The notes under the pieces were generated by a model that worked only from the letters and a program-made list of their open reading frames with translations, was not told where the DNA came from and searched no databases. A stretch of DNA of 64,000 nucleotides from Pseudomonadota bacterium (GTDB taxonomy: Bacteria > Pseudomonadota > Gammaproteobacteria > Steroidobacterales > Steroidobacteraceae). The stretch lies in assembly GCA_023417315.1 (NCBI GenBank), contig JAEZFW010000068.1:1-64000 (forward strand), in the 5' to 3' direction. Made by a program: the position numbers and the translations under genes. Positions within the stretch are counted from its first letter, which is position 1; each line of letters begins with the position of its first letter. Positions 9,365 to 17,310 of the stretch are shown piece after piece.

Positions 9365-10219
9365 ATGCCGCCGCTCCTCAAAATCCGCTCTGAACGCGAT
9401 CAGATGTCCGCGATCGAGCGGCGCATTGCGGACTTCCTGTTGGAGAACGCGCATCTGCTGCGCGACTATTCTTCGCAGCAGCTCGCGGATGCGCTGAACA
9501 TCAGCCAGTCGAGCGTCGTGAAGTTCTGCCAGAAGCTCGGCTTCAAGGGCTACCCTGATCTGAAATTCTCCGTCGGCGAAGCGGTGGCGCGCAGCATGGG
9601 CGGTGAGACGGTCCGTACCACGCGCGCAAGCAAGAGTTATCCGCAGCCCGATCTCTCCGAAACGTTGTGGCAAGCGAAATCACACGCGGAGGAGGAGACT
9701 CGGCTCATCAATGGACAGGAACAGATCGAAGCCGTCGCCACTGTCATCGATCGCGCCGACAAGGTGTTTCTCATCGGGATGGGAGAAGACGCCCTTCCGG
9801 CACAAGCCTTCGCGGTGAGGCTCGCGCTGCTTGGCATTCTCGCGGTGTACCAGTCCGATCCGATCGTGATGACGGCAACTATCGCCACCGCGACGAAATC
9901 CGACGTGCTGCTCGTTTTTTCGGAGCATGGTCAGCAACCGACTCTGCTGAAGCTCGCGAAGCAGTTTCACGAACGACGTGGGAAAGTCGTGTCGGTGACA
10001 CGACATACGGCAAACCCTCTGCGCACGCACGCCGAGCATTCGCTCCTCGTCTCGGCCCACGATCAGCGAGCATATGTCGCCTCCATGTTGTACCAGTCCG
10101 CACTGCTGCACCTGTTGGACACGATCTTCGCGCTTCTATGCAGCGACGGCGAGGATCGGACCTCGAAGCTCGCTTCGACTCTGGAGCGAATCGAGCGCAT
10201 GCTGGATCCGAAGCCGTGA
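9365..10219 (+). CDS. MurR/RpiR-family transcriptional regulator
   Basis: A 284-residue regulator. Residues 1-75 form the RpiR helix-turn-helix domain (LADALNISQSSVVKFCQKLG) and about 120-250 form a SIS sugar-phosphate-binding domain (VFLIGMGEDALPAQAFAVRL). The ATG at 9365 lies 13 bp after the epimerase stop; an in-frame upstream extension overlapping the epimerase is less likely. Family members such as MurR repress genes for N-acetylmuramate use and respond to MurNAc-6-phosphate-type ligands. Here it probably controls the surrounding wall-peptide genes through the divergent promoter at about 6.65 kb; that target is inference. Confidence 0.9.
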   Translation: MPPLLKIRSERDQMSAIERRIADFLLENAHLLRDYSSQQLADALNISQSSVVKFCQKLGFKGYPDLKFSVGEAVARSMGGETVRTTRASKSYPQPDLSETLWQAKSHAEEETRLINGQEQIEAVATVIDRADKVFLIGMGEDALPAQAFAVRLALLGILAVYQSDPIVMTATIATATKSDVLLVFSEHGQQPTLLKLAKQFHERRGKVVSVTRHTANPLRTHAEHSLLVSAHDQRAYVASMLYQSALLHLLDTIFALLCSDGEDRTSKLASTLERIERMLDPKP

Positions 10220-10223
10220 GGAA

Positions 10224-10251
10224 GGCTGTAGGCTCTAGGCTGTAGGCTGTA
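10224..10251 (+). repeat. Four tandem heptamers (GGCTGTA type)
   Basis: GGCTGTA, GGCTCTA, GGCTGTA and GGCTGTA follow directly on each other, just after the RpiR stop codon. A G-rich tract (10279-10300) lies between this array and the next gene. A different heptamer array (GGTTAGN) occurs inside the ccm operon. Confidence 0.8.
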
Positions 10252-10331
10252 GCCAGAGTCTTCCCTCCCACGCGCAGCGGGGGCGGGGTTGGGTGGGGGG
10301 CAAACAACATGGGGCGCTAGGAACCCAAGTG

Positions 10332-11063
10332 GTGCGATATCTCAGCTTTTTCTTGATGCTATTCGTGGCGGCAATCTCGGCCGCCGATACACCGTGGTCA
10401 GATGCGCGCCAGCTCGTCCTCGTCACGACGTCTAGCTGGGACGCAAACCAAGGACAGCTTCGCACATTCTCTATGACGGATAGAGGATGGCAGCTCGCAG
10501 CGCCGGCCGTGCAGATCTCGATCGGTCGCGAGGGTGCTGCATGGGGCATCGGATTGCATCCAGAACAACGAGGCCCGCAGAAAGAGGAGGGTGATGGCCG
10601 AAGTCCTGCCGGTGTGTTTCGCATCGGGGATGCCTTTGGCTATGCGCCGTCTGCACGCACGCGGTTGCGCTATGACGCAATGACGGAATCAGATTACTGC
10701 ATCGACGTCGCGAGCTCACCGCTTTACAACCGGATTGTCGACGCCAAAGTCGTAGGCAAGCATGCGATCGAAGGTTCGACCGAACCCATGCGGCGCGACA
10801 TTCACGTCGCTGGCGATCATCGTTACCAACTCGGGTTCATCGTCGAGCACAATGGTAGGCATGAGGCAGGCAAGGGCAGCTGTATCTTCGCGCACATCTG
10901 GAAAGCACCTGGCGTGCCGACCGAGGGGTGCACAGCGATGACCGAGGAGAGGATGCGCGAATTGCTCGCGTGGCTCGATCGCACGCACAAGCCGATCTTC
11001 GTACTCCTGCCGGAGCAGGAGTACGAGCGCGTTCGATCGGATTGGGAGCTCCCGACGCTGTAG
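10332..11063 (+). CDS. Exported YkuD-type L,D-transpeptidase-like protein
   Basis: About 243 residues. I chose the GTG at 10332 because it starts on a signal peptide (MRYLSFFLMLFVAAISA); the frame opens earlier at 10293 without signal character. The C-terminal domain carries the YkuD signature in divergent form: a His in IFAHIW and, after a short gap, EGCTAM, where the Cys is the nucleophile that cross-links or trims peptidoglycan stem peptides. This belongs to the less-studied COG3786-like branch. It follows the murein-peptide genes, consistent with a wall theme. Its TAG stop is the first part of a GTAGGTCGG palindrome. Confidence 0.82.
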   Translation: MRYLSFFLMLFVAAISAADTPWSDARQLVLVTTSSWDANQGQLRTFSMTDRGWQLAAPAVQISIGREGAAWGIGLHPEQRGPQKEEGDGRSPAGVFRIGDAFGYAPSARTRLRYDAMTESDYCIDVASSPLYNRIVDAKVVGKHAIEGSTEPMRRDIHVAGDHRYQLGFIVEHNGRHEAGKGSCIFAHIWKAPGVPTEGCTAMTEERMRELLAWLDRTHKPIFVLLPEQEYERVRSDWELPTL

Positions 11064-11126
11064 GTCGGCATTTATTCCGACCTACATCACGACTGAGCCA
11101 GGTGTCGGGAATGAATTCCGACCTAC
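11060..11126. repeat. Paired GTAGGTCGG-type palindromes, convergent junction 1
   Basis: GTAGGTCGG (11060-11068) and CCGACCTAC (11077-11085) form a perfect 9-bp inverted repeat with an 8-base loop. A second, imperfect copy, GTCGGGAATGAATTCCGAC plus CTAC, spans 11104-11126. They lie between convergent genes and include the stop codon of the upstream one. The same family recurs at 31454-31541. They may act as bidirectional terminators or be REP-like elements. Confidence 0.75.
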
Positions 11127-11149
11127 CAGCGTCGGATCAGATTCGACTA

Positions 11150-12733
11150 TTACGCTGCGTGCGCGCTCTTCTCTGCAGGTGCGGACGTGCGGATCAGATG
11201 ATCGAACGCGCTCAGCGCGGCTTTCGCACCTTCGCCCATCGCGATCACGATCTGCTTGTACGGCGTCGTAGTCGCATCGCCGGCAGCGAACACGCCAGGC
11301 ACCGAAGTTTGGCCGCGTGCATCCACTTCGATCTCCCCACGCAGGCTGAGGGCTACCGTACCTTTGAGCCAGTCGGTGTTCGGCAGTAGACCGATCTGCA
11401 CGAACACACCTTCGAGCTCGAGTCGATGGAGCTCGCCGGTACCGCGGTCCTTATACGTAAGCCCGTTCACCTTGCCGTTCTCGCCGTGCACTTCAGTCGT
11501 TTGTGCCGAGACGATGACGCGCACGTTCGAGAGACTTCTCAGTTTGCGCTGCAGGACCTCGTCAGCACGCAGGCGGCTGTCGAACTCGATGAGCGTGACA
11601 TGAGCCACGATGCCGGCGAGGTCGATCGCAGCCTCCACACCCGAGTTACCGCCGCCGATCACTGCGACGCGTTTACCTTTGAAGAGAGGACCGTCGCAGT
11701 GAGGGCAGTAGGCAACGCCTCGTCCGCGATACTCACGTTCACCCGGAACGTTCATCTCGCGCCAACGCGCGCCCGTGGCAAGAATCACGGTGCGGCCGCG
11801 CAGTGCGGCCCCGCTCGCGAGCTCGACTGTGAAGAAACCGTCCGCGTCCGCGGGAAGCAACTTCTCCGCACGCTGCACATTCATGATGTCCACGTCGTAG
11901 CTTCGGACGTGCTCTTCGAGCGCGGCGGCCATCTTCGGCCCCTCCGTCTCCTTCACGGAGATGAAGTTCTCGATCGCGAGTGTGTCGAGCACTTGGCCGC
12001 CGAAGCGTTCGGATACGACGCCGGTACGAATGCCTTTACGCGCCGCATAGATCGCGGCGGCGGCGCCAGCGGGTCCACCGCCAACGACGAGGACGTCGAA
12101 CGCTTCCTTCGCGTTCAACTGCTCGGCTTGACGCGCGCTCGCACCTGTATCGAGCTTCGACAGGACCTCTTCGATCGTCGTGCGCCCTTGGCCAAACACC
12201 TCACCGTTCAAATACACGGTCGGTACGGCCATGACTTGACGCTCTTCGACTTCACTCTGGAAGAGCGCACCATCGATCATCGTGTGGCTGATATTCGGGT
12301 TCAGCACCGCCATCAAGTTCAGCGCCTGCACGACGTCCGGGCAGTTCTGGCATGAGAGCGAAATGAAGGTTTCGAACTTGAATTCGCCTTTCAGGTTGCG
12401 AATCTGCTCGATGACGCTCTGCTCTAGCTTGGGCGGATAGCCGCCGACCTGGAGCAGCGCCAGCACGAGGGATGTGAACTCATGGCCCATCGGGATGCCG
12501 GCAAAGCGCAGGCTCATCTCCGAGCCTTTGCGGTTCAAGGCAAACGAGGGCTTGCGTTCAGCATGGTCCGAATACTCGAGCGTGATCAGCGGCGACAGCG
12601 CTGCAATCTCGACGAGCAGCTCCTGCATTTCACGGGATGCATCACTGTCATCCAGCGAGGCGACGATCTCTACGGGAAGCGTGACTCTTTCGAGGTATGT
12701 CTGCAGTTGTTGCTTGAGATTGGCGTCGAGCAT
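11150..12733 (-). CDS. ahpF: Alkyl hydroperoxide reductase subunit F
   Basis: A 527-residue flavoprotein disulfide reductase that passes electrons from NAD(P)H to AhpC. An N-terminal pair of thioredoxin-like folds holds the CxxC SCQNC (about residue 130). It is followed by FAD-binding VVGGGPAGAAAA (about 218), the active-site CPHC in AYCPHCDGP (about 350) and the NAD motif VIGGGNSGVEAA. I chose the ATG at 12733 because MLDANLKQQL aligns with the start of E. coli AhpF (521 residues); the frame is open much further upstream. It is the second gene of ahpCF, separated from ahpC by a strong hairpin that may lower its expression. Confidence 0.95.
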   Translation of the reverse strand: MLDANLKQQLQTYLERVTLPVEIVASLDDSDASREMQELLVEIAALSPLITLEYSDHAERKPSFALNRKGSEMSLRFAGIPMGHEFTSLVLALLQVGGYPPKLEQSVIEQIRNLKGEFKFETFISLSCQNCPDVVQALNLMAVLNPNISHTMIDGALFQSEVEERQVMAVPTVYLNGEVFGQGRTTIEEVLSKLDTGASARQAEQLNAKEAFDVLVVGGGPAGAAAAIYAARKGIRTGVVSERFGGQVLDTLAIENFISVKETEGPKMAAALEEHVRSYDVDIMNVQRAEKLLPADADGFFTVELASGAALRGRTVILATGARWREMNVPGEREYRGRGVAYCPHCDGPLFKGKRVAVIGGGNSGVEAAIDLAGIVAHVTLIEFDSRLRADEVLQRKLRSLSNVRVIVSAQTTEVHGENGKVNGLTYKDRGTGELHRLELEGVFVQIGLLPNTDWLKGTVALSLRGEIEVDARGQTSVPGVFAAGDATTTPYKQIVIAMGEGAKAALSAFDHLIRTSAPAEKSAHAA

Positions 12734-12776
12734 GGTTGTTGAGTTCATCCGTTGTAGTTGATTGAGACCATCAAGA

Positions 12777-12800
12777 GCAGGGCGGCCGAAGCCGCCCTGC
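12777..12800 (-). terminator. Strong hairpin between ahpC and ahpF
   Basis: A perfect 10-bp stem, GCAGGGCGGC and GCCGCCCTGC, encloses a 4-base loop that reads UUCG in the leftward transcript, a very stable tetraloop. No long T tract follows, so partial attenuation or mRNA processing after ahpC is more likely than full termination. This would set more AhpC than AhpF, as the pathway needs. Confidence 0.6.
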
Positions 12801-12822
12801 CACATCGCACGTGACGAATCGC

Positions 12823-13389
12823 TTAGATTTTGCCGACGAGGTCGAGCGACGGGGCCAGCGTCTTCTGGCCAGGCGTCCACTTGGCAGGGCACACCTCGCC
12901 CGGATGCGAAGCAACGTATTGCGCAGCTTGCACCTTGCGGAGCAGCTCCTTCGCGTCGCGGCCGATGCCGTTGTCGTGAACCTCGTAGACCTTGATCAGG
13001 CCTTCAGGATTGACGAGGAACGTGCCGCGCAGCGCGAGGCCTTCCTCTTCGATCAGCACGCCGAAGTTGCGGGAGATCGTCTGCGTCGGATCGCCCAGCA
13101 TCGGATACTGAATCTTGCGGATCGTCTCGGAAGCGTCATGCCACGCCTTGTGGGTGAAGTGGGTGTCGGTCGACACGCTGTACACTTCGACGCCCAGCTT
13201 CTTCAGCTCCGGATAGACATCAGCCAAGTCGCCCAGCTCGGTCGGGCACACGAACGTGAAGTCCGCAGGGTAGAAGAAGAAGATCGACCATTTGCCCTTG
13301 ACGTCGGCGTCCGACACCGGAATGAACTTTCCGTTGTAGTACGCGGTCGTCTTGAATGGCTTGATTGGGGTATTGATCAAGGAACTCAT
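12823..13389 (-). CDS. ahpC: Alkyl hydroperoxide reductase subunit C (2-Cys peroxiredoxin)
   Basis: A 188-residue typical 2-Cys peroxiredoxin that reduces H2O2 and organic peroxides. The peroxidatic Cys is in DFTFVCPTELGD (about residue 47) and the resolving Cys in HPGEVCPAKW (about 166). The YF-type C-terminal helix is present but the end reads LVGKI, as in E. coli AhpC. The RBS AAGGAGA is well spaced from the ATG. An OxyR-type box lies about 115 bp upstream and ahpF lies downstream. Expression is expected to rise under peroxide stress. Confidence 0.97.
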   Translation of the reverse strand: MSSLINTPIKPFKTTAYYNGKFIPVSDADVKGKWSIFFFYPADFTFVCPTELGDLADVYPELKKLGVEVYSVSTDTHFTHKAWHDASETIRKIQYPMLGDPTQTISRNFGVLIEEEGLALRGTFLVNPEGLIKVYEVHDNGIGRDAKELLRKVQAAQYVASHPGEVCPAKWTPGQKTLAPSLDLVGKI

Positions 13390-13452
13390 CTAGCGGGTTC
13401 TCCTTAAGGATCAGCAGGAACACACAATGCGAAACTGCAGTAACCGGGCGGC

Positions 13453-13518
13453 AAGATACCGATTGATGCCGCTAAGGGCCAGTCGATTGTTTCGACCCCG
13501 CCGATAGGCAGTGCCTAT
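13453..13518 (-). promoter_or_regulatory. OxyR box and promoter of ahpCF
   Basis: ATAGGCAGTGCCTAT (13504-13518) is an exact ATAG-N7-CTAT OxyR half-site with 6-bp palindromic arms. On the minus strand a TATCTT -10-like hexamer lies at 13458-13453, 17 bases after a poor -35, as expected for an activator-dependent promoter. The second OxyR half-site (next ATAG-N7-CTAT) is degenerate. Confidence 0.7.
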
Positions 13519-13636
13519 GAGCCCGTGGCTGGCACCCCTGGGACGCCAGACGCGCGCGGTAGGACTCATCCACGATTTCCTGCGTTTTCGTCCTAGCGTA
13601 CTCTGTCGCTAATTTGGCTGTTCCACGGAGTCGGCG

Positions 13637-13993
13637 ATGGAGCTCCTTCTTTCCTGGCTGATCTTGTCCTTGGCCGTTTGGGCGACCGACGCGCTGTTAC
13701 CTGGCTTCCACATCAAGAGCTGGAAGAGCGCCATCCTCGTCGCTGCGATCTTCGGCATCCTGAACTTCTTACTGGGTTGGCTTCTGTTCGCCCTGTTCAC
13801 CGTGGTGACCTTAGGCATCGCGTGGTTGCTTGCGTTCATCACGCGCTGGATCATCAATGCCATTCTGCTCGTGCTCACCGACAAGCTGACCGATCACTTG
13901 AAGATCGACAGCTTTGCCTGGGCACTCGGCGGCGCGGCAGTCATGTCTGCGATCGGTACCGCAGGCGAATGGATCGTTCGCCAGGTGTTCTAG
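13637..13993 (+). CDS. Holin-like four-helix membrane protein (phage holin superfamily IV type)
   Basis: A 118-residue hydrophobic protein with three to four predicted transmembrane helices (about 2-20, 30-62 with a break, 65-85 and 95-112). Sequence pattern matches the small chromosomal 'phage holin family' membrane proteins found in many bacteria outside prophages; function unknown. The ATG has a CGGAG ribosome binding site. No phage genes lie nearby, so lysis is unlikely. It is transcribed away from ahpC and converges with the DUF4142 gene. Confidence 0.75.
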   Translation: MELLLSWLILSLAVWATDALLPGFHIKSWKSAILVAAIFGILNFLLGWLLFALFTVVTLGIAWLLAFITRWIINAILLVLTDKLTDHLKIDSFAWALGGAAVMSAIGTAGEWIVRQVF

Positions 13994-14027
13994 CGATTGC
14001 GTGGCGGCACTCCGACGCAGCTCGCGC

Positions 14028-14627
14028 CTACTTCTTCGAACCGATCTTCTGTGCTTGCTTCAAGTGCGCCTCGAGTTCCGGAAGCGCCTTCTGTGCGAGT
14101 GCCTTCAATTGTGGGTTCTTCCCGCGCTCTGCTTGCTGGCCGTATAAATCCAGCGCGGCTTGATGATCTTTGATCATGATTTCCATATAGCGCTGATCGA
14201 ACGCCGCGCCCGAGAGCGCATTCAGCTGGTCGATTTCGCGTTTGACTTTCGAGCTTGCTTTCTTGAACGGCGGTCCTTTCGCGCCCAGCAGGGCTTCGTT
14301 CAGGCTCATGAGCTCGCGATTGGTCGCGCCATGGTCGTCCACCATCTGTTGCGCGAACTGCCTCACATCCTCTCGGGTGGCGCGATCGAGCGCGCGCTGC
14401 GATAACTGCACCTCTTTTGCCCCGCTATCGATTGCGAGCTGCAGAAACTGCCGATCTGCCTGACTGACACGCAGCTCTGCGGCATTGTCGGAGTCTGCTA
14501 CGCGTAGATCTTCCTGCAAGCTCGTGTTCTCGGCCGTGTCCTCGGCCGTGTTCTGGGTCGTGTTCTGGGCCGATGCAGAAACTGCAACCCACACGATCGT
14601 GCTCAGCAAACCTGCTCTCTTACCCAT
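14028..14627 (-). CDS. DUF4142 exported protein
   Basis: A 199-residue protein with a signal peptide cleaved near SASA. A Gln/Asn/Thr-rich linker (residues about 20-36) is followed by a DUF4142 helical domain: VSQADRQFLQLAIDSGAKEV, then the ferritin-like helices with MVDDHGATNREL and IKDHQAALDLY. DUF4142 proteins are periplasmic four-helix bundles often tied to stress or oxidation, function not settled. The linker is encoded by four 12-bp tandem repeats. It is probably transcribed on its own; NhaA lies upstream on the same strand with a 65-bp gap. Confidence 0.85.
   Translation of the reverse strand: MGKRAGLLSTIVWVAVSASAQNTTQNTAEDTAENTSLQEDLRVADSDNAAELRVSQADRQFLQLAIDSGAKEVQLSQRALDRATREDVRQFAQQMVDDHGATNRELMSLNEALLGAKGPPFKKASSKVKREIDQLNALSGAAFDQRYMEIMIKDHQAALDLYGQQAERGKNPQLKALAQKALPELEAHLKQAQKIGSKK
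14524..14571 (-). repeat. Four tandem 12-bp repeats coding a Gln/Asn/Thr linker
   Basis: Units GTGTTCTCGGCC, GTGTCCTCGGCC, GTGTTCTGGGTC and GTGTTCTGGGCC follow directly. They encode a four-residue repeat (AQNT/TQNT/AEDT/AENT) just after the signal peptide of the DUF4142 protein. Such arrays can change copy number without changing frame. Confidence 0.8.
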
Positions 14628-14692
14628 GCGCGAAATCCTCTTCTGCCATACCTATATATGGCTGGGCGGGCATTGGGTTCCGTTGCGGCGGT

Positions 14693-16537
14693 CTAGGTGG
14701 ATTCGCGAGTGGCAGGCGCCGCCGCGTCGGCGGCTTCGGTCTTCGCAGCCTCGGAGTTCCACAAGACGGCGATGCCAATGATTGCCGACACGATCGAAGC
14801 GCCGAAGATCGCGATCTTCGCGGCGGCAAAGTCGCCGGCGCTAGGAAACGCCTCGCTCGCGATGAAGAGCGACATCGTGAAGCCGATGCCCGCCAACGCA
14901 CCCGCGCCTGCCAGTTGCCGCCATGAATACTCCGCGGGCTTCACAGCCCAGCCAAGCTTCACTGCAGCCGCGCATGCGAGTGTCAGCCCAATCGGTTTGC
15001 CTAGGACTAGACCCAACACGATCGCTGTGATCAACGGTCCATGTCCTGCAAGATCGGTACCTTCAATCGCCACGCCCGAGTTTGCGAGCGCGAACAAGGG
15101 CAGCACGATGTAGCTCGAGCGAGGAGCCGTATGGCGTAGCAGTCGATCCGCGGGAGATTCCAGGCGATCGTGTATCGCATCGAGCGCCCGCAAAGCCGGT
15201 GCGGACGGACCGTGTCGCAACACTTCCGCGTTGTGGCGCGACTCCGCAACGAAAACCGCATTCGCTTGCGCCAGAAGCTCGCTGAGATTCGGTGGCGGCA
15301 ACGTGGGGATGAAGAGCGCGAGCAGCACGCCGGCCAAGGTCGCGTGCAAACCTCCGGAGTGAACACAGAACCAGAGCGCCAAGCCCAGGATGACGTAAGG
15401 CGTGACTCTGTACACGTGCGCGTGATTCAACATCGAGAGCAGCGCGACGATGCCGAGCGCCGCGAACAACCACCCGACATGCAGCTCGGCAGAATAGAAG
15501 AAAGCGACTACGAGTATCGCGCCGATGTCATCTACGATCGCCGCTGCGGTCAGGAAGATTCGCAGCTCCACGGGGACACGACGGCCCATCATGGCGATCA
15601 ATGCAATCGCGAAGGCGGTATCCGTCGAGATCGGTACGCCCCAGCCATGCGCCAAGGGTCCATCAGGGATGATCAATCGGTATAGAAGCGCCGGCAGCGC
15701 AAGCCCGCCGATGGCTGCTGCAATCGGTAGCGCGGCGGTTCGCCGCTCCGCCAAATGGCCGACGGTGAGCTCACGTTTGATCTCGAGTCCGACGACGAGG
15801 AAGAAGATCGTGAGCAAGCCATCGTTGATCCAGTGTCGCAGCGACATCTGGAACTGCGCGCCGTGGACTGTCAGCCCCCAGTACGTCTCCCAGAAAGATT
15901 CGAATCGCTGCTCGAACCCCGAATTGCTGAGCACGACGGCCAACACAGAGGCAAGCAACAGCAGAATGCCCGCGGACGGCGCCCAACGAGCGAACTCCAA
16001 CGCCGCGACACGTACGCGGTGACCCAACGAGCCTTCGATCGCATCGTTGAGCGAGACGCTATCCCAAGCCCCTTCATACTTGCGGCCATTGATGAAGAAC
16101 GTCGGTGTGACATACACGCTGCTTGCGCGAGCAGCAGCGGTGTCTTCATCCACGTGCCGCTTGGCGCGCTCGATGATCTCGACAGCCACGTCTTCGAGAC
16201 CTTGTTCACGAGCGATCTCGTCGAGCTCCGGGGCCGTCAGCCTCTCGCCTCGCTCCATGAGCATGACGTGCACCCGCCAAAACTGCTCGGGTGTTTGCGC
16301 ACGCTCTGCAATCTCGGCGGCTCGCCGCGCAAGCTCTAGCCCGATGATAGGCCGATGCCGAAATACGTAGCGCAACCGATCGCCGAACTCATTGCGAATG
16401 GCGGCGATACGGTCATTGGCTGCGCGGCAGTACGGACATACGTAGCTTCCATACTCGACAAGCGTAATCGGCGCATCATCTTGACCGAGCTTGTGGTCTC
16501 GTCGTTCTTCGACGGGCGGCTGCAAACGTGAGGACAT
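14693..16537 (-). CDS. nhaA: DsbA-like domain fused to NhaA Na+/H+ antiporter
   Basis: A 614-residue two-part protein. Residues 1-175 are a DsbA/FrnE-like thioredoxin fold with VCPYCRAAN (CxxC) near residue 34 and a cis-Pro in YVTPTFFING. Residues 185-600 are NhaA with about 12 helices, including STDTAFAIALIAMMG and the paired Asp of AIVDDIGAILVVA that bind Na+ and H+. Ordinary NhaA is about 390 residues and lacks the first part. No signal peptide precedes the thioredoxin part, so it is probably cytoplasmic. Such fusions exist in other bacteria; a redox sensor role is a guess. An nhaR-like regulator is 33 kb away. Confidence 0.9.
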   Translation of the reverse strand: MSSRLQPPVEERRDHKLGQDDAPITLVEYGSYVCPYCRAANDRIAAIRNEFGDRLRYVFRHRPIIGLELARRAAEIAERAQTPEQFWRVHVMLMERGERLTAPELDEIAREQGLEDVAVEIIERAKRHVDEDTAAARASSVYVTPTFFINGRKYEGAWDSVSLNDAIEGSLGHRVRVAALEFARWAPSAGILLLLASVLAVVLSNSGFEQRFESFWETYWGLTVHGAQFQMSLRHWINDGLLTIFFLVVGLEIKRELTVGHLAERRTAALPIAAAIGGLALPALLYRLIIPDGPLAHGWGVPISTDTAFAIALIAMMGRRVPVELRIFLTAAAIVDDIGAILVVAFFYSAELHVGWLFAALGIVALLSMLNHAHVYRVTPYVILGLALWFCVHSGGLHATLAGVLLALFIPTLPPPNLSELLAQANAVFVAESRHNAEVLRHGPSAPALRALDAIHDRLESPADRLLRHTAPRSSYIVLPLFALANSGVAIEGTDLAGHGPLITAIVLGLVLGKPIGLTLACAAAVKLGWAVKPAEYSWRQLAGAGALAGIGFTMSLFIASEAFPSAGDFAAAKIAIFGASIVSAIIGIAVLWNSEAAKTEAADAAAPATREST

Positions 16538-16676
16538 CGAGTGGAAGGACTATTCTGGTGTTGGCTGAGAGGTCCGAAGTCTACAGGCAAGTGGAACTCT
16601 CCAGAGCACATGTGGGAACAAGCAGGAGCGGTTCTGCGTCACTGAACGATTCGTTACGCCGCGAAGGAGGTACACC

Positions 16677-17291
16677 ATGCACGCCCGATATTTCGCCACA
16701 GCTTTGATGTTCGCGCTGTGTACACCCGCAGTGTCTGCGCAGAGCAGCATCGATCGATCGTTCACGACCACATCGAACAATTGTGACGATGTGCAATGGT
16801 CAGAAGAGATGCAGGAGCGTTACCCGAACATCGATTCAGCTTGCCAATCCGTCGAGGAACGCAACGGCAAGAAGTATGTGAGGTTCGAAGGTACGGTACG
16901 CGGTGTCCGCAATCGCGGCTCGGCAGTCGACGTCGATTTCCGAGGAGGGGGTCGAGTGCAGATGCAGCCTCCTGAGGGCACGAAGATCTATATGAGCGGC
17001 AAGGAAGTCCCCGTCGCGGATCTGCAGCGTGGCGATCGGCTGACGTTCTATGTACCAGAGGACCGCATGACTGCGCAGTTCTACCCTGACGAGCAGCTCG
17101 CTTCCGCACAGGATTCCGATGCGGTGAACGTGCCGATCGCGGCGGCTCAGCAGACCACACCTGCGCAGGAGGAGAGCGAACAAATGGCCGGCACGCTGCC
17201 GTCGACCGCAAGCGACATGCCTTTGCTCGCGATCTTCGGTCTGGGAATGCTGGGTGCGGCTGGCGCATTACGTCTGGCGCGCCGTCGCTAA
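16677..17291 (+). CDS. Exported protein with LPSTA sorting signal, probable sortase substrate
   Basis: A 204-residue protein with a signal peptide cleaved after VSA (residue 21). Residues 65-125 look like a small beta domain (VRFEGTVRGVRNRG, then DLQRGDRLTFYVPED). The C terminus has the three parts of a sortase signal: LPSTA at 174-178, a hydrophobic stretch (LLAIFGLGMLGAAGAL) and RRR at the very end. Class D sortases are known to accept LPxTA. RBS AAGGAGG is well placed. The next gene, 19 bp on, is a sortase. The beta domain has no recognised family; the physical target in a Gram-negative envelope is unknown. Confidence 0.85.
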   Translation: MHARYFATALMFALCTPAVSAQSSIDRSFTTTSNNCDDVQWSEEMQERYPNIDSACQSVEERNGKKYVRFEGTVRGVRNRGSAVDVDFRGGGRVQMQPPEGTKIYMSGKEVPVADLQRGDRLTFYVPEDRMTAQFYPDEQLASAQDSDAVNVPIAAAQQTTPAQEESEQMAGTLPSTASDMPLLAIFGLGMLGAAGALRLARRR

Positions 17292-17310
17292 CCAACGGAG
17301 TGACCATCGC

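Noticed and set aside
8206..9381. A 391-codon open frame on the minus strand
   Set aside because: Antisense to the dipeptide epimerase, whose catalytic residues are all in place. High GC gives long mirror frames.
10293..10331. Upstream GTG start for the YkuD-type protein
   Set aside because: It would add a polar, Gly-rich segment before the signal peptide; the G-rich DNA here is intergenic.
13637..13993. Prophage remnant suggested by the holin-like protein
   Set aside because: No other phage genes, integrase or attachment site nearby; such holin-like proteins are common chromosomal membrane proteins.
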